From Chloroflexota bacterium (GTDB lineage: Bacteria > Chloroflexota > UBA6077 > JACCZL01): a DNA stretch of 64,000 nt. Made by a program: the position numbers and the translations under genes. Within the stretch, counting starts at the first letter, position 1. Every line of letters begins with the position of its first letter. Location: positions 1 to 64,000 of the forward strand of contig JADLFM010000137.1 of NCBI GenBank assembly GCA_020845495.1, in the 5' to 3' direction. Positions 43,449-55,094 of the stretch are shown one piece after another. The notes beneath the pieces were generated by a model. That model searched no databases, was not told the DNA's origin, and saw only the letters and a program-made list of their open reading frames with translations.

Positions 43449-44660
43449 ATGGTAACAGGCTCGACGACGGCCCTGGCTGCCCGCTCGCTGGACCCACTCG
43501 CTCGCCAGTGGCTCCACGACAGGTCACGTTGGCGGCTGCACTCCGTCTTCGACCGTGCTGTGAACCTCGTCAGTGAGGCTGACGGGGCACTGGTCGCGGT
43601 GGTAGGGCCGGGCGCTTCGGACGGTCCAGCGACCGTCGTCCTCCGCGATGCTCCGGCCGCTGGATTCGTCGCCGCCGGTCTGGTCCCAGGAACGGAAGTC
43701 TTCCTCAGCGGCGGCCGGATCCTGTCGAGCGCCCGCCTACGGGTGTCGCTAGCCGACGCAGTTCTCTGGGAGCCTCGACCCGCGCGGCGCACCCTCCCCA
43801 TATCCACCGTCCTGGCGCGCGTGACCGTCGCCGAACGGATCGCGGCTGCGCTCGCGGCCACCAACGGGCTTGCACCGTTGCTCGGGTACGGCGAAGCGCT
43901 CGCCGCATCCACTGAGAGTCCAGTCGGAGCCAGTCCAACTCGCACCGACGACGTCGAGCCGTGGGCCGCTGCCGCGCCGCGTACGGCTGCACGCTCCCGT
44001 TCTGTCGATGCTCGACCGCCCGATCCTCCCGAAGCGTGCTGTTCTGTCGATACACCTCCGTCTGACCTGTCCCCGGTGCCGCGTGCAGCATGGCAGCCAC
44101 TCGTCGCGCTGGTACAGGCCTGGCAGCATGACGACGTCGGGGCTGTCGAGGACGCAGCCCGCCGCCTGAGCGGTCTTGGCCCCGGGCTAACGCCGTCCGG
44201 TGACGATCTACTGGCCGGATTCGCCAGCGGCTACCAACGCGCGAGCCGTTGTTTACCAGCCTCGAGCACCCATACCGGCATCGAGTACGCTGCCCCGCCC
44301 GACCGTCTCCTCGATCGAGCGCCCGCGCCACGGCACCCCGCCGCACGTCGCACCGCCCACCGCGCATCCACCGCTTGTCTCGCCGCGCTGCCGCGTGTGG
44401 CCCGCATCGTATCCGCCGATCTTGCCGCCGTACGCGTCGCCCACGCGGTGGCTGGACGGATGGAGGAGACGTTCGAAGCGGTGGCGCGCGCGCTGCTCGC
44501 CGGGAGTGGCGCCAACCTGCCGGCTGCCATCGAGCGCGCGACGCGAATCGGCCACTCATCGGGTTTCGACACGCTGGTCGGGCTGTTCCTTGGGATCAGG
44601 CTCGGGCTCGTCGCGGAAGCGGGCAGGCCGTCAGCAGGCAGGCCGCCGGAAGACACGTAG
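43449..44660 (+). CDS. DUF2877 (AllH-like) protein
   Basis: The 403-aa protein carries the DUF2877 hallmarks RRLSGLGPGLTPSGDDLLAG (near 240) and ATRIGHSSGFDTLVGLFLGI (near 360), with an N-terminal beta-rich half. Members of this family have recently been tied to oxamate carbamoyltransferase and urea/purine breakdown, but no such pathway gene is nearby, so the function is open. The middle (about 150-200) is a variable, non-conserved insertion. ATG 43449 is divergent from the crotonase gene, with only 42 nt between them. Confidence 0.8.
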   Translation: MVTGSTTALAARSLDPLARQWLHDRSRWRLHSVFDRAVNLVSEADGALVAVVGPGASDGPATVVLRDAPAAGFVAAGLVPGTEVFLSGGRILSSARLRVSLADAVLWEPRPARRTLPISTVLARVTVAERIAAALAATNGLAPLLGYGEALAASTESPVGASPTRTDDVEPWAAAAPRTAARSRSVDARPPDPPEACCSVDTPPSDLSPVPRAAWQPLVALVQAWQHDDVGAVEDAARRLSGLGPGLTPSGDDLLAGFASGYQRASRCLPASSTHTGIEYAAPPDRLLDRAPAPRHPAARRTAHRASTACLAALPRVARIVSADLAAVRVAHAVAGRMEETFEAVARALLAGSGANLPAAIERATRIGHSSGFDTLVGLFLGIRLGLVAEAGRPSAGRPPEDT

Positions 44661-44726
44661 TCGAGGAGGCGGCGGCAGACGAGTGTACAGCCCTGGCCGG
44701 CTGCCTGCGTGCTCGCGGGTCGGGAT

Positions 44727-45974
44727 CTACTGGCCCGCCAGCCCTAGCTCCCGGAGTCCCCGCTCGATAGCCCCGGCCGCGACGGCATGCCCCGCGGGCG
44801 TCCAGTGCTTGTCAAACTCGAGGTAGTACGGACCGCCTCCGGCGTCGGCCGCCTCACGAAAGGCTGGCAGCAGATCGACATACGGCACTCCGAGATCCGC
44901 CACGATCCCGCCCAGGGTGTTGGTTGGGGAGTCTATTTGGAGACGGCCAGACGCCAGTCGGTTCGACTTCGGATTGCTCTTCTCGATCTCGTCGCGCCAC
45001 GCGTCCGGTTCGAGCGTCCGCCACTCCGGGGCGCCGGCCACCACCAGCGGGGCACCCATCGCCGCCGAGCGCTCCTTGACCTGTGCCAGCAGCGCCGCAC
45101 TGATGTCCCAGGCCCGCTTCCACTCGCCGTCCGGCTCAGTGTCGTACAGGCCCGTCAACGGGGTCTTCAGCCCGCCGATTGCCTCCAACTGCTCGCGCGG
45201 GTAATTCTGGTTCAGCTTGTTCATGACGCCGGTCTCGATCACGTTGTACAAGACACAACAGTCGCGCAGGCGCTGGCTCACGCCGCCCGGTGGATCGGGC
45301 GGAGGGCCGGGAATCATCCGCAGCGTGCCGTCCTTCTCGAGATCCCAGTAGGGCTTGAGCGCGAGCTTCAGGTTGCTGTCCCAGAGCTCCAGGCGATAAT
45401 TGTTGTTCGTGACGTCATTGCCTACGAAGAAGAGCAGCACGACCGCGTCCGGCTGATACTTCCGGCCCTCCTCCTCGAGCAGCAACAGTTCCTGGCCGGT
45501 GCCGTAGGCGGCAACTCCCGCATTGATGATCTCCACCGGGCGGGTCGAATCAACGTTGAGAGCGCGCTCCAGCCGCGCGGCGATCCCCTCCCACTCCTGT
45601 ACCTGAACCGCCTCGACGAACGAATCGCCCAGGAGCAGGATCCGAAACGTACCGGGCGGCTTCGTGTAGCTGGTGCGTGGATCGCGCAGGCCGAGCGGGC
45701 TGATCTGGACGTGGGTGGTGAACTCCTTCGCCTTGATCCAGCCGTCGAAGTTCGGGCGGTGGAAGTGTCCGAGCTCCTGGTTTCGCACCAGATAGGCGCC
45801 GGTGTCGTAGTTGCCGGGCAGCCACGGTCCGAACAGGCGCAGCGACGCCTCCAGCAGCAGGAGCGGGACGAGGATAGCCAGGATCACGGTCGCCAGCCGC
45901 GCGGCGAGCAGTCCGGCGGTCAGACGGCGAGCGGGGGCAGCCATCCGAGCGGCGGCTCGCGTTTCGGCAGTCAT
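44727..45974 (-). CDS. Membrane-anchored SGNH/GDSL-type hydrolase (AlgX-like)
   Basis: The 415-aa protein has one N-terminal membrane anchor (LATVILAILVPLLLLEASLR, near 28) and an SGNH fold: RILLLGDSFVEAVQVQEWEG with the nucleophile Ser in GDSF (near 125), VVLLFFVGNDVTNNNYRLEL (near 180), and a C-terminal catalytic Asp-His in EFDKHWTPAGHAVA (near 390). Such proteins acetylate or deacetylate surface polysaccharides outside the membrane. ATG 45974 with AGGAGCC is 16 nt after the selB stop, so it is the third gene of the selA-selB unit, probably by chance of operon layout. Confidence 0.85.
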   Translation of the reverse strand: MTAETRAAARMAAPARRLTAGLLAARLATVILAILVPLLLLEASLRLFGPWLPGNYDTGAYLVRNQELGHFHRPNFDGWIKAKEFTTHVQISPLGLRDPRTSYTKPPGTFRILLLGDSFVEAVQVQEWEGIAARLERALNVDSTRPVEIINAGVAAYGTGQELLLLEEEGRKYQPDAVVLLFFVGNDVTNNNYRLELWDSNLKLALKPYWDLEKDGTLRMIPGPPPDPPGGVSQRLRDCCVLYNVIETGVMNKLNQNYPREQLEAIGGLKTPLTGLYDTEPDGEWKRAWDISAALLAQVKERSAAMGAPLVVAGAPEWRTLEPDAWRDEIEKSNPKSNRLASGRLQIDSPTNTLGGIVADLGVPYVDLLPAFREAADAGGGPYYLEFDKHWTPAGHAVAAGAIERGLRELGLAGQ

Positions 45975-45990
45975 CGGGTGCGAGGCTCCT

Positions 45991-47891
<1,901 letters not shown>

Positions 47892-47892
<1 letters not shown>

Positions 47893-49436
47893 CAGCCTGA
47901 GCTCGCGCCCGACGATGGCCGCGCGGCTCCACGACTTGCGGAGCCGTCACGAGGTGCGTCATCGGCGACCGGAACCGCCCGGCTCCCCGGCGCACCGTCA
48001 ATCCCAGGCGCCTTCTCGGGAACGGGCGCGTGCGTCAGTTGAACGACGCCGCTCGCACTGTCTTCGGACGTCAGTGCCGCACGCAGGCTCTCGACGAGCG
48101 CGGCGTCCTCAACCGGCAGCACGGTCCGAAGGTCCAGCACCAGACGGTCGTGCTCCACGCGCGCCACCACCGGCGTCGGCGCGCGGCGCAGCGCTGCTGC
48201 CAGCCGCTCGGCGGCGAGCGTCGTCGGTGCCGCCAGCAGCCTGGTCGGGAGGGTCTCGCCGGGCAACGACCCGCCGCCCACAGCCGACCGGCCGTCGAGG
48301 ATGCCCCAGTCCTCCCCGATGCTCCCCAGGCTCATGCGAACGCTCTGCGCCCGCCGCTCGATTCCCTCAGGCCTCGCGGAGATCATCTGCCAGACCGGAA
48401 CCTCGTGCTCGGCCTCGCCACGAAGGTAGTGCAGCAGCGTCGCGCCGAGCGCCGCCAGCGTCGCTTTGTCCGGGCGAAGAGCCCGCGTCAGTGGATGGCG
48501 CTTCAGGGAATCGATCGGCTCCTTCCGTCCGACCAGGATGCCAGCCTGCGGCCCGCCCAGCAGCTTGTCTCCGCTGAAGGTCACGAGGTCCGCGCCAGCG
48601 GCCACGCTCTCCTGGACTAGCGGTTCGTGGGCCAGCCCGTAGCCGCCGGTGTCGAGGAACGAGCCGCTGCCCAGGTCGTCGACGAGTAGGAGCGCGTGAG
48701 CGTGGGCTAGCGTCGCCAGGTCGGCGAGCGCGGGCGTGTGGACGAAGCCGACGACCCGGTAATTGCTGCTGTGAACCCGCAGCACCAGGGCCGTTCGCTC
48801 GCCGATGGCCGTCGCGTAGTCCGACACGTAGGTCCGATTGGTGGTCCCGACTTCGACCAGCTCGGCGCCACTCTGGCGGAGCACGTCCGGAATACGGAAG
48901 CCGCCGCCAATCTCGACAAGCTCGCCTCGCCCGATGACCACCTGGCGCCCTACCGCGAGGCCGGTTAACGCGAGGAGCACAGCGGCGGCGTTGTTGTTCA
49001 CCACGAGCGCGGCCTCGGCCCCACTCAGCCGTCGCAGCAGCCCGCTCACGTGCTCGTGGCGAGAGCCGCGCGCCCCGGCCGCCAGATCGTATTCGAGGTT
49101 CGAATAGCCGGTCCCAACCTCACGCATCGCCGCTAGCGCCGACTCGCTCAGAGGTGCACGACCAAGGTTCGTATGAATCACGACGCCGGTCGCGTTGATC
49201 GCGCGGCGTAAGGGCAGCGACGCCGCGTCAGCTAGCCGGGCCAGCGTGCCGTCGACAATCCCTGTCACGACGTCGTCGGCCGTCGTACCGTCACGGATGC
49301 GCCGTCGTGCCTCAGCCAGCGCATCACGCGCGGCTTCGACGACCAGATGACGCGGCTGTTGAGTCAGGGCCACGAGAAGTCGATCGTCCTGAAGCAGCCG
49401 GTCGACGCTGGGAAGCGAGCGAAAATCGGTGGGCAC
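47892..49436 (-). CDS. selA: L-seryl-tRNA(Sec) selenium transferase
   Basis: The 514-aa PLP enzyme shows the SelA signatures RRAINATGVVIHTNLGRAPL (near 80), AALVVNNNAAAVLLALTGLA (near 140) and the PLP-lysine motif LVTFSGDKLLGGPQAGILVG (near 280). It converts Ser-tRNA(Sec) to Sec-tRNA(Sec) using selenophosphate, which needs selD and selC; neither is in the window. The C-terminal 50 residues are a variable Ala/Ser-rich tail. The start is GTG 49436. Confidence 0.95.
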
Positions 49437-49571
49437 GAACGCTCGGTCAGGGCCGCGCCGCGTGGGACTGCGACGGTAGGCCAGGATGAGGCATTGTAGG
49501 CGTCATCACATGGAGCAGGCAAAGCAGGCGCAAATCCGGGGCCGATGCTCGTCATGGGCCATCTGAACGCC

Positions 49572-49613
49572 GCGAGGTGGCCGAGTGGAGGGCAATTCCC
49601 GGAAAGACATAGG
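49572..49613 (+). pseudogene. Possible relic of a tRNA-Ser 5' half
   Basis: GAGGTGGCCGAGTGG (from 49574) equals the D-arm of many tRNA-Ser genes. The next bases, GGGCAATTCCCGGAAAGACATAG, resemble a shrunken GGA anticodon arm. No anticodon stem pairing, variable arm or T-arm follows, so if related it is a fossil. The remainder of 49437-49668 holds no gene besides the hairpin below. Confidence 0.25.
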
Positions 49614-49615
49614 AA

Positions 49616-49638
49616 GGCGTCCCGCTGAACGGGACGCC
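49616..49638 (-). terminator. Terminator of the sigma/anti-sigma operon
   Basis: GGCGTCCCG (49616-49624) pairs with CGGGACGCC (49630-49638) around CTGAA, 30 nt after the anti-sigma stop. On the minus strand it is followed by TTCCTATGTCTTTCC, which is pyrimidine-rich and is the most terminator-like tail of the hairpins seen here. Confidence 0.6.
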
Positions 49639-49668
49639 CTCCGGTTCTCCAGTGTCGTTCGGGCCAGA

Positions 49669-50790
49669 CTACACGGACGCGGCGTCCGCGAAGGTGCGCC
49701 AGTGACCGTCGTCGGTCAGGACGTAGAGCAAGCCGTGTGGACTCCAGATGACGACGCCGTGCTCGAACGTCTGAACCGTGCCGCCGGAGCCTCGCGGCTC
49801 GTACACCGCCCAGCCCAGTCGTGCCTTCACCTCCGGCCTGGTGAACCAGAGCGTGCCGAACCCGCCCGTGGGGACGAGCGCTCCGGGCGGTGGTGCCAGA
49901 TTCAGGGAGCTCACCCCCGGAGCCTGCACGCCGCTCTGATACTCGGTCCAGCGGCTCTCCTGGCGGCGGAGCACGTAGATATCGCGCGTGTCGCTGCGCC
50001 AGATCGCGAGTCCACCCTGGAATGACTGCTCGAGCAGCGTGACCGTCTTGCTGCCCGGCGCCGCAGCACCCAGCATCTCGCGGACCTGGGCGTTCGCGTT
50101 GTAGAGACGTGCAATCGGCCCTGGCACAGCCCGCTCGGATTGTGTCGGCGAGCCTGGTGCGAGCAGGTCAGAACTGGCGGCCGAGACCTGGAATGGCGGC
50201 TTCAGCGGCGGCGAGGGGGCGTCTGCCAGTGCGTCGCGTCCGGTCACGACGGGATTGCCCGTCACCGCCGGCACGCTGATCTCTTTGACGTCGCCCGCTA
50301 CGGCTGAATTCTCTCGAACGGCCGGATCAGGTGCGGCCGGGTGGTCAGTTGATGGGTTGGCTGGCGCAGGCGGCCTTCCAGCCGATGGATTGACCGCCGC
50401 AACTCGAGCCGACGACTCACTGGCAGCCGGCGCGACCACGATTGGCTGGCTCGGGGCCTCGACGGCGCCCGGTCGGAACGCCACCATCACGGAGACCGCG
50501 AGTGAGGCAGCGGCGACAGCCGGCCCGAAGGTGCGTACCAGCCCGCCCAGCGGTGTTCGATGGCGGCGCGACAGTTCCTGCTCGTAGATCGCCCGCCAGA
50601 CGTCGCGCTGAAGCGTAGGCGGCGGCGTCTCGACCGGCAACGAGCGAATGGTCTGGGCCAACCGTACGTTACCGCGCAGCGCGGACGTGCACTCGGCGCA
50701 CTCGCTCAGGTGCCGATCGACCTCGTACCGTTCCTCCGGCGACAACTCACAGTCACGGTAGTACGACAGCACGCGCCGGTCGCAGGTCAT
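49669..50790 (-). CDS. Anti-sigma factor with zinc-binding N-terminus and extracytoplasmic domain
   Basis: The 373-aa protein begins with a zf-HC2 anti-sigma domain (LSPEERYEVDRHLSECAECT, the HxxxCxxC near residues 27-34). It has one membrane segment (about 90-108) after a positively charged stretch, a Pro/Ala-rich linker and a folded C-terminal domain of about 150 residues (IYVLRRQESRWTEYQSGVQA, GALVPTGGFGTLWFTRPEVK) that should sense something outside. It would hold the adjacent sigma factor inactive. ATG 50790 overlaps the sigma stop (ATGA), as usual for such pairs. The sensed signal is unknown. Confidence 0.88.
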   Translation of the reverse strand: MTCDRRVLSYYRDCELSPEERYEVDRHLSECAECTSALRGNVRLAQTIRSLPVETPPPTLQRDVWRAIYEQELSRRHRTPLGGLVRTFGPAVAAASLAVSVMVAFRPGAVEAPSQPIVVAPAASESSARVAAVNPSAGRPPAPANPSTDHPAAPDPAVRENSAVAGDVKEISVPAVTGNPVVTGRDALADAPSPPLKPPFQVSAASSDLLAPGSPTQSERAVPGPIARLYNANAQVREMLGAAAPGSKTVTLLEQSFQGGLAIWRSDTRDIYVLRRQESRWTEYQSGVQAPGVSSLNLAPPPGALVPTGGFGTLWFTRPEVKARLGWAVYEPRGSGGTVQTFEHGVVIWSPHGLLYVLTDDGHWRTFADAASV

Positions 50791-51356
50791 AGCGGATCGG
50801 TGCCCCCAAGCCGCTTGTAGACCTCTCGGAACTCCTCGCGGGCACGGAAGAGCAGCGACTTGACGGCGGATCGGGAGCTGCCCATGACCTCGCCGATCTC
50901 CTCACATGACATACCGTGGTATTCACGCAGGACGAGGCACATCCTGTAGCGGGGCGGCAACTGCTGAAGGACGTCGTGCACGAGCTCGCGTGACTCCTGG
51001 CGCAAGGCGTCCCGCTCGGGGTTGTCACGTGCAACCTGTCTGGGATGGAAGAACGACACGAACGCATCCCACGGTTCCCAGCGGATCAGCTTGCGGCGGC
51101 GAAGCTGGTCCATGCACAGGTTCGTGGCGATGCGATACAGCCAGGGTCCGACCTTGAGCTCGCCGGTGATCTTCGGCAGGCCAGCGTACGCGCGCAGGAA
51201 GGTCTCCTGCGTCAGGTCGTGTGCTTCCTCAGCGTTGCCCACGAGCCGGTAGATGCAATTGTAGATGCGCTCGTGGTAACTCTCGAAGATCTCCTCAAAG
51301 GAGAGCTCCTCGCGAGCTTCGACCCGTTGGGCGACCATTAATTCCCCAGCGGTCAT
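50787..51356 (-). CDS. ECF-type RNA polymerase sigma factor
   Basis: The 189-aa protein has sigma region 2 (FEEIFESYHERIYNCIYRLV, AHDLTQETFLRAYAGLPKI, PWLYRIATNLCMDQLRRRKL) and region 4 (LQQLPPRYRMCLVLREYHGM, SCEEIGEVMGSSRSAVKSLL), with no region 1.1 or 3. It directs transcription of its own regulon when released by the membrane anti-sigma factor downstream. ATG 51356 follows a GGAGG site with 8-nt spacing. A matching ECF-type promoter lies upstream. Confidence 0.94.
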   Translation of the reverse strand: MTAGELMVAQRVEAREELSFEEIFESYHERIYNCIYRLVGNAEEAHDLTQETFLRAYAGLPKITGELKVGPWLYRIATNLCMDQLRRRKLIRWEPWDAFVSFFHPRQVARDNPERDALRQESRELVHDVLQQLPPRYRMCLVLREYHGMSCEEIGEVMGSSRSAVKSLLFRAREEFREVYKRLGGTDPL

Positions 51357-51384
51357 CCAATACCTCCGTGGGCTCGACTAACGA

Positions 51385-51409
51385 AACGAGCCGGCCACAC
51401 GAAGGTTGC
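51385..51409 (-). promoter_or_regulatory. Predicted ECF-type promoter of the sigma/anti-sigma operon
   Basis: On the minus strand GCAACC (51409-51404), a 15-nt spacer and CGTT (51388-51385) match the AAC...CGT pattern recognised by ECF sigma factors, 29 nt before the sigma start codon. This suggests autoregulation. The rest of 51410-51725, up to fabZ, holds no gene and no promoter I would place with confidence. Confidence 0.5.
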
Positions 51410-51725
51410 GGGTACTCCCGCCTGACCGCAGTTCTCGCCCCGCTCCGGGGCCTGGTCGCCTCATTCTACGGGAGCACGATAGCCGGGAGCCGTGATTGCC
51501 GAGCTGTTCGGCGCAACCGAAACGGGATCGTGATCGTTGGTAGCCGGTTATTGACGGCTCGGTGCGCGGCCTCTGCCAGCCCGCTCAGGTAGCCGCCGCA
51601 TGAACGATCGAGCCCCTCGAGGCCTCGCACCGCCGCGCAGAATCGCTCCTGTGCTACGGTCATGGTCCGTCCGAGCCGCTCGCCACGGCGGCGGTCCGGT
51701 GAATCGAGTCGCCTGCGAGGGATCC

Positions 51726-52175
51726 ATGCTGTCGGTTCAAGACATCGAGCGGATCATCCCCCACCGCTACCCATTCTTGCTGGTCGACCGGGTGTTGGAG
51801 ATGGAGCCCGGCCGACGAATCGTTGCCAGTAAGAACGTCACCTCCAACGAATGGTTCTTCCAGGGCCACTTCCCCGGCTACCCGATCGTGCCCGGCGTGC
51901 TGATCGTCGAGGCGCTGGCCCAGGCCGGCGCGGTCCTGCTGCTCTCCGAGGAGGATGCCAAAGGCAAGATCCCCCTCTTCGCCGGCATTGACGACTGCCG
52001 TTTCCGCGCCCAGGTCGTCCCTGGTGACATGCTTCGGCTCGAGGTCGAGGTCACGGCGCGGCGGGGGCCGGTCGGGAAGGGCCGAGCGCGCGCCTATGTG
52101 AACGACAAGGTAGCCGCCGAGTGTGAGCTCACCTTCGCGCTGACCCCCATGCCGACCAGCACTCCCGGCGCCTGA
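51726..52175 (+). CDS. fabZ: 3-hydroxyacyl-[acyl-carrier-protein] dehydratase
   Basis: The 149-aa protein is Fab[21 protein letters not shown] with its conserved [11 protein letters not shown], the catalytic His in [20 protein letters not shown] and the Glu of that segment, then [20 protein letters not shown]. It dehydrates beta-hydroxyacyl-ACP in fatty-acid elongation. ATG 51726 with GAGGG fits the family start, although the frame is open to 51600. It is followed after 1 nt by a glycosyltransferase gene, so it heads an envelope-biosynthesis run. Confidence 0.95.
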   Translation: MLSVQDIERIIPHRYPFLLVDRVLEMEPGRRIVASKNVTSNEWFFQGHFPGYPIVPGVLIVEALAQAGAVLLLSEEDAKGKIPLFAGIDDCRFRAQVVPGDMLRLEVEVTARRGPVGKGRARAYVNDKVAAECELTFALTPMPTSTPGA

Positions 52176-52176
52176 C

Positions 52177-53982
52177 GTGACCTCCCAAACCCGGGGCATT
52201 CGGGCGGGGGCGCGCCTGGCGATCCTCCGGCTGGTGGGAGCAGGTCTGTGCATCGTTCCGCCCATCCGAGGTTGTCCGCCTGGACGTACGCGCCGGCGAC
52301 TGGCGCGCACCCGGCCACCAGGAGGCGCGCGGGCCGGCTGCTCTACGCCTCCGCGCGTCCTGCTCGTCCGGCCTGACCACCTGGGCGACGTGCTCCTGGC
52401 CGCGCCGGCCGGCCGGCTCCTTTCCGACGCACTGCCTGGCGTGGTCGTCGATTGGCTGGTCGGACCGTGGGCGGCAAACGTGGTGCGACGCTCCGGTCAG
52501 GCAGGGAACGTCCTCACCTGTGACTTCCCTGGCTTCACGCGCCGCCCAAAAGGCATGCCGTGGTCGCCGTATCTGACGTTGATGGCGGAGGCCACGCGCC
52601 TACGTGCCTGCCGCTACGATGCCGCCATCATCTTGCGCTCGGATCACTGGTGGGGTGCACTCCTGGTAGCACTGGCCGGCATCCCTCGCCGCATCGGCTT
52701 CGACGTACCCGAGTGCCGCCCCTTCCTGACGGACGCGCTGCCACGCCTCGACGTGCCCGCGTTCGTTTCGGCGATCGGCGGCGAGGCCGTCCAGCGCCAG
52801 CCAGGTGGCATGAAACGACTGAATCCCGCAGACGACGACACCGTGGGCGAAGGACTGGCGCCCGGTCGAGTTGTCTCCAGCACGTCAGAACGCTCGGTGG
52901 ATGAACGCTGGTTGAGCCCGGATCCGCCTCGGAACGTCGCACGCGGCCGTCGCCATGCCGTCGAGCAGAACCAACTCCTCGCACTGTTCGCGGCTCGCCG
53001 ACTCTCCGAGTTGTCGCCGTCACCCGGCAGCCCATCCAATTGTGAGGATGACTCGCTCGTCGTCGTCGATCCAACCTTCACCATCGATGACGGCGAACGG
53101 GACTGGGCCGCTTCCTGGCTGGATCGCACTGGCCTTCGCGGCAGGTGCCTTCAGGACGGACTCGGACCGCCGAACGACACACTGCCGGGTGACTCAGTCT
53201 CCCGTGCGCCCAGAAGCACGCACGCCGCGCCTTCGATGCAGGAGCGTGGCACCGTACGACCGGCCCTCGTCGCGATCCACCCTGGATCGGGCGCGGTCAT
53301 CAAGAACTGGCCGGCGACGCGCTGGCAGGCGGTGGCACAGGCCCTCCGAGAGCGCGTCGGAGCGCGCATCGTCCTGACAGGAGGGCCGGGCGAGCGGGAC
53401 ATCGTGGACGCGATCCAGAATGGCCTGGATCCGCCGCTGCCAACCCTTGTGGGTGAGACCACCCTCGGGCAACTGGCCGCCCTCTTCGCGCGGTGCGATC
53501 TGGTCCTCGGCGCGGACAGCGGGCCGCTGCACCTCGCAGCGGCCGTCGGGACGCCTACCGTACGTATCTATGGTCCGACCGACCCGGCCATCTTCGGCCC
53601 CCGGCCGGCAGGCCCACACCAGCGGGCGCTGGCGGCATCTCTCCCGTGCCAACCCTGCGGTAACCTGATCGCGCCGCCCTGCGGCGCCACCGACACGCCG
53701 GCCTGCCTGCTGGCCATCGATGCAGACACGGTAACCAGGACGGCCATCGATGTGCTCCACCTATCAGGCGGCGCGAAGGACCGCCTGAGCGCCGGACACA
53801 GTCTCGCACGGCACGGCGACGCCGCTCCTGGCCTGTCGACGACCGGCCATCGAGTGCTCAGGCACCCCAGGACTGATAGCTCGGGAACCACGATCGCACG
53901 CGTGGACCCCGACCCTACGACGGCCGATCGCTCTGACAGCGACTCCTCAGGGACCGACCGCTCGGTGCGAAGGCCGTGCTGA
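52177..53982 (+). CDS. GT9 (heptosyltransferase) family protein with inserted and terminal disordered segments
   Basis: The 601-aa protein has the GT9 N-domain start PPRVLLVRPDHLGDVLLAAP only at about residue 58. The C-domain is ALVAIHPGSGAVIKNWPATR (near 363), LVLGADSGPLHLAAAVGTPT and IYGPTDPAIFGP. Between the domains are two non-conserved polar inserts (about 206-260 and 320-360), and about 85 unstructured residues follow the fold. The family adds heptose or other sugars from nucleotide donors to lipid-linked glycans. GTG 52177 is 1 nt after fabZ, but a start nearer residue 58 is possible. It overlaps the next gene by 7 nt. Confidence 0.78.
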   Translation: MTSQTRGIRAGARLAILRLVGAGLCIVPPIRGCPPGRTRRRLARTRPPGGARAGCSTPPRVLLVRPDHLGDVLLAAPAGRLLSDALPGVVVDWLVGPWAANVVRRSGQAGNVLTCDFPGFTRRPKGMPWSPYLTLMAEATRLRACRYDAAIILRSDHWWGALLVALAGIPRRIGFDVPECRPFLTDALPRLDVPAFVSAIGGEAVQRQPGGMKRLNPADDDTVGEGLAPGRVVSSTSERSVDERWLSPDPPRNVARGRRHAVEQNQLLALFAARRLSELSPSPGSPSNCEDDSLVVVDPTFTIDDGERDWAASWLDRTGLRGRCLQDGLGPPNDTLPGDSVSRAPRSTHAAPSMQERGTVRPALVAIHPGSGAVIKNWPATRWQAVAQALRERVGARIVLTGGPGERDIVDAIQNGLDPPLPTLVGETTLGQLAALFARCDLVLGADSGPLHLAAAVGTPTVRIYGPTDPAIFGPRPAGPHQRALAASLPCQPCGNLIAPPCGATDTPACLLAIDADTVTRTAIDVLHLSGGAKDRLSAGHSLARHGDAAPGLSTTGHRVLRHPRTDSSGTTIARVDPDPTTADRSDSDSSGTDRSVRRPC

Positions 53983-55094
53983 TCGGGATCGACGCGAGCC
54001 GTGCCGCCGTCGAGCACCCGACCGGCACCGAGCGCTACAGTCGCGAGATCGTCCGCGCGCTCGTCGCCGCCGCCCCCGACGAGCGCTTCACGCTCTACTT
54101 CAATCGGCCGCCAGCGTCGGGTGCGCTCCCACACGGCGAGAACGTCCGCTGGCGCGTCATCCCGTCCCCCCGGCTCTGGACGGTCGGCCGGCTCTCGCTC
54201 GAGATGACGGCCCGGCCGCCGGACGTGCTGTTCGTGCCGGCCCATTCCCTGCCGCCAATCGTACGCCGCGCCTCGGTCACGACGATCCACGACCTCGGCT
54301 ATCTGTATTTCCCTGATGAACACCCGCCGCTCGTACGCTGGCTCCGCCATCAATCGAATCGCACCAGCGCACGGCGGGCAACCCGCACGATCGCCATCTC
54401 AGAAGCCACCCGCGCCGATCTGATCCGGCACTACGCCATCCCACCTCGACGGATCGCCGTCGTCCATCACGGCGTCGGCCCAGCCTTCCACCCGATCCGG
54501 GATCCTGCCACGCTCGCCAGAGTGCGCGCCCGCTACAGTCTGGACGAGCCATACGTGCTGTTCGTCGGAACGCTCCAGCCTCGCAAGAACCTCGAGCGGC
54601 TACTTCGCGCCTTCGACCGCGTCGCGCGTGACACGCACGGGGTCACCCTGGCGCTGGCCGGCGGCGCGGGCTGGCTACCCGAGCGCATCGAGCGTGCGTT
54701 GGACAGGATGACCGCTCGGAATCGGGTGCGCCGTCTTGGCTACGTCGAGGACGCCGACTTGCCCGCCCTCCTGTCGAGCGCACTCGCCCTGGCCCTCCCG
54801 TCGCTCTACGAGGGCTTTGGGATGCCGGCCCTGGAGGCGATGGCCTGCGGAACAGCGGTACTGGCGTCGTCTACCTCGTCGCTGCCTGAGGTGGTCGCCG
54901 ACGCCGGGGTGCTGGTCGATCCGCTCGATCAGGATGCCATTGCCGAGGCGCTTAGCCGACTCGTCCACGATGCGAATCTGCGCGCCGAACTGGGCCGACG
55001 CGGCGTCGCGCGAGCGACAGCATTCACCTGGGACCGCACCGCCCGCGAGACGCTGGCGGTGCTGCGTGCTGCCGGGCGCTCGGGCGGCGGGTAG
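53976..55094 (+). CDS. GT4-family glycosyltransferase
   Basis: The 372-aa protein is a GT-B enzyme of family GT4. It shows LIGIDASRAAVEHPTGTERY at the start, SVTTIHDLGYLYFPDEHPPL near 105, AISEATRADLIRHY near 145, LFVGTLQPRKNLERLLRAFD near 200 and the donor-site E-x7-E pattern in LPSLYEGFGMPALEAMACGT near 280. It should transfer a nucleotide-linked sugar (often mannose-like) in the cytoplasm to an envelope glycan. The start is GTG 53976, overlapping the GT9 gene by 7 nt. Confidence 0.9.
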   Translation: MLIGIDASRAAVEHPTGTERYSREIVRALVAAAPDERFTLYFNRPPASGALPHGENVRWRVIPSPRLWTVGRLSLEMTARPPDVLFVPAHSLPPIVRRASVTTIHDLGYLYFPDEHPPLVRWLRHQSNRTSARRATRTIAISEATRADLIRHYAIPPRRIAVVHHGVGPAFHPIRDPATLARVRARYSLDEPYVLFVGTLQPRKNLERLLRAFDRVARDTHGVTLALAGGAGWLPERIERALDRMTARNRVRRLGYVEDADLPALLSSALALALPSLYEGFGMPALEAMACGTAVLASSTSSLPEVVADAGVLVDPLDQDAIAEALSRLVHDANLRAELGRRGVARATAFTWDRTARETLAVLRAAGRSGGG

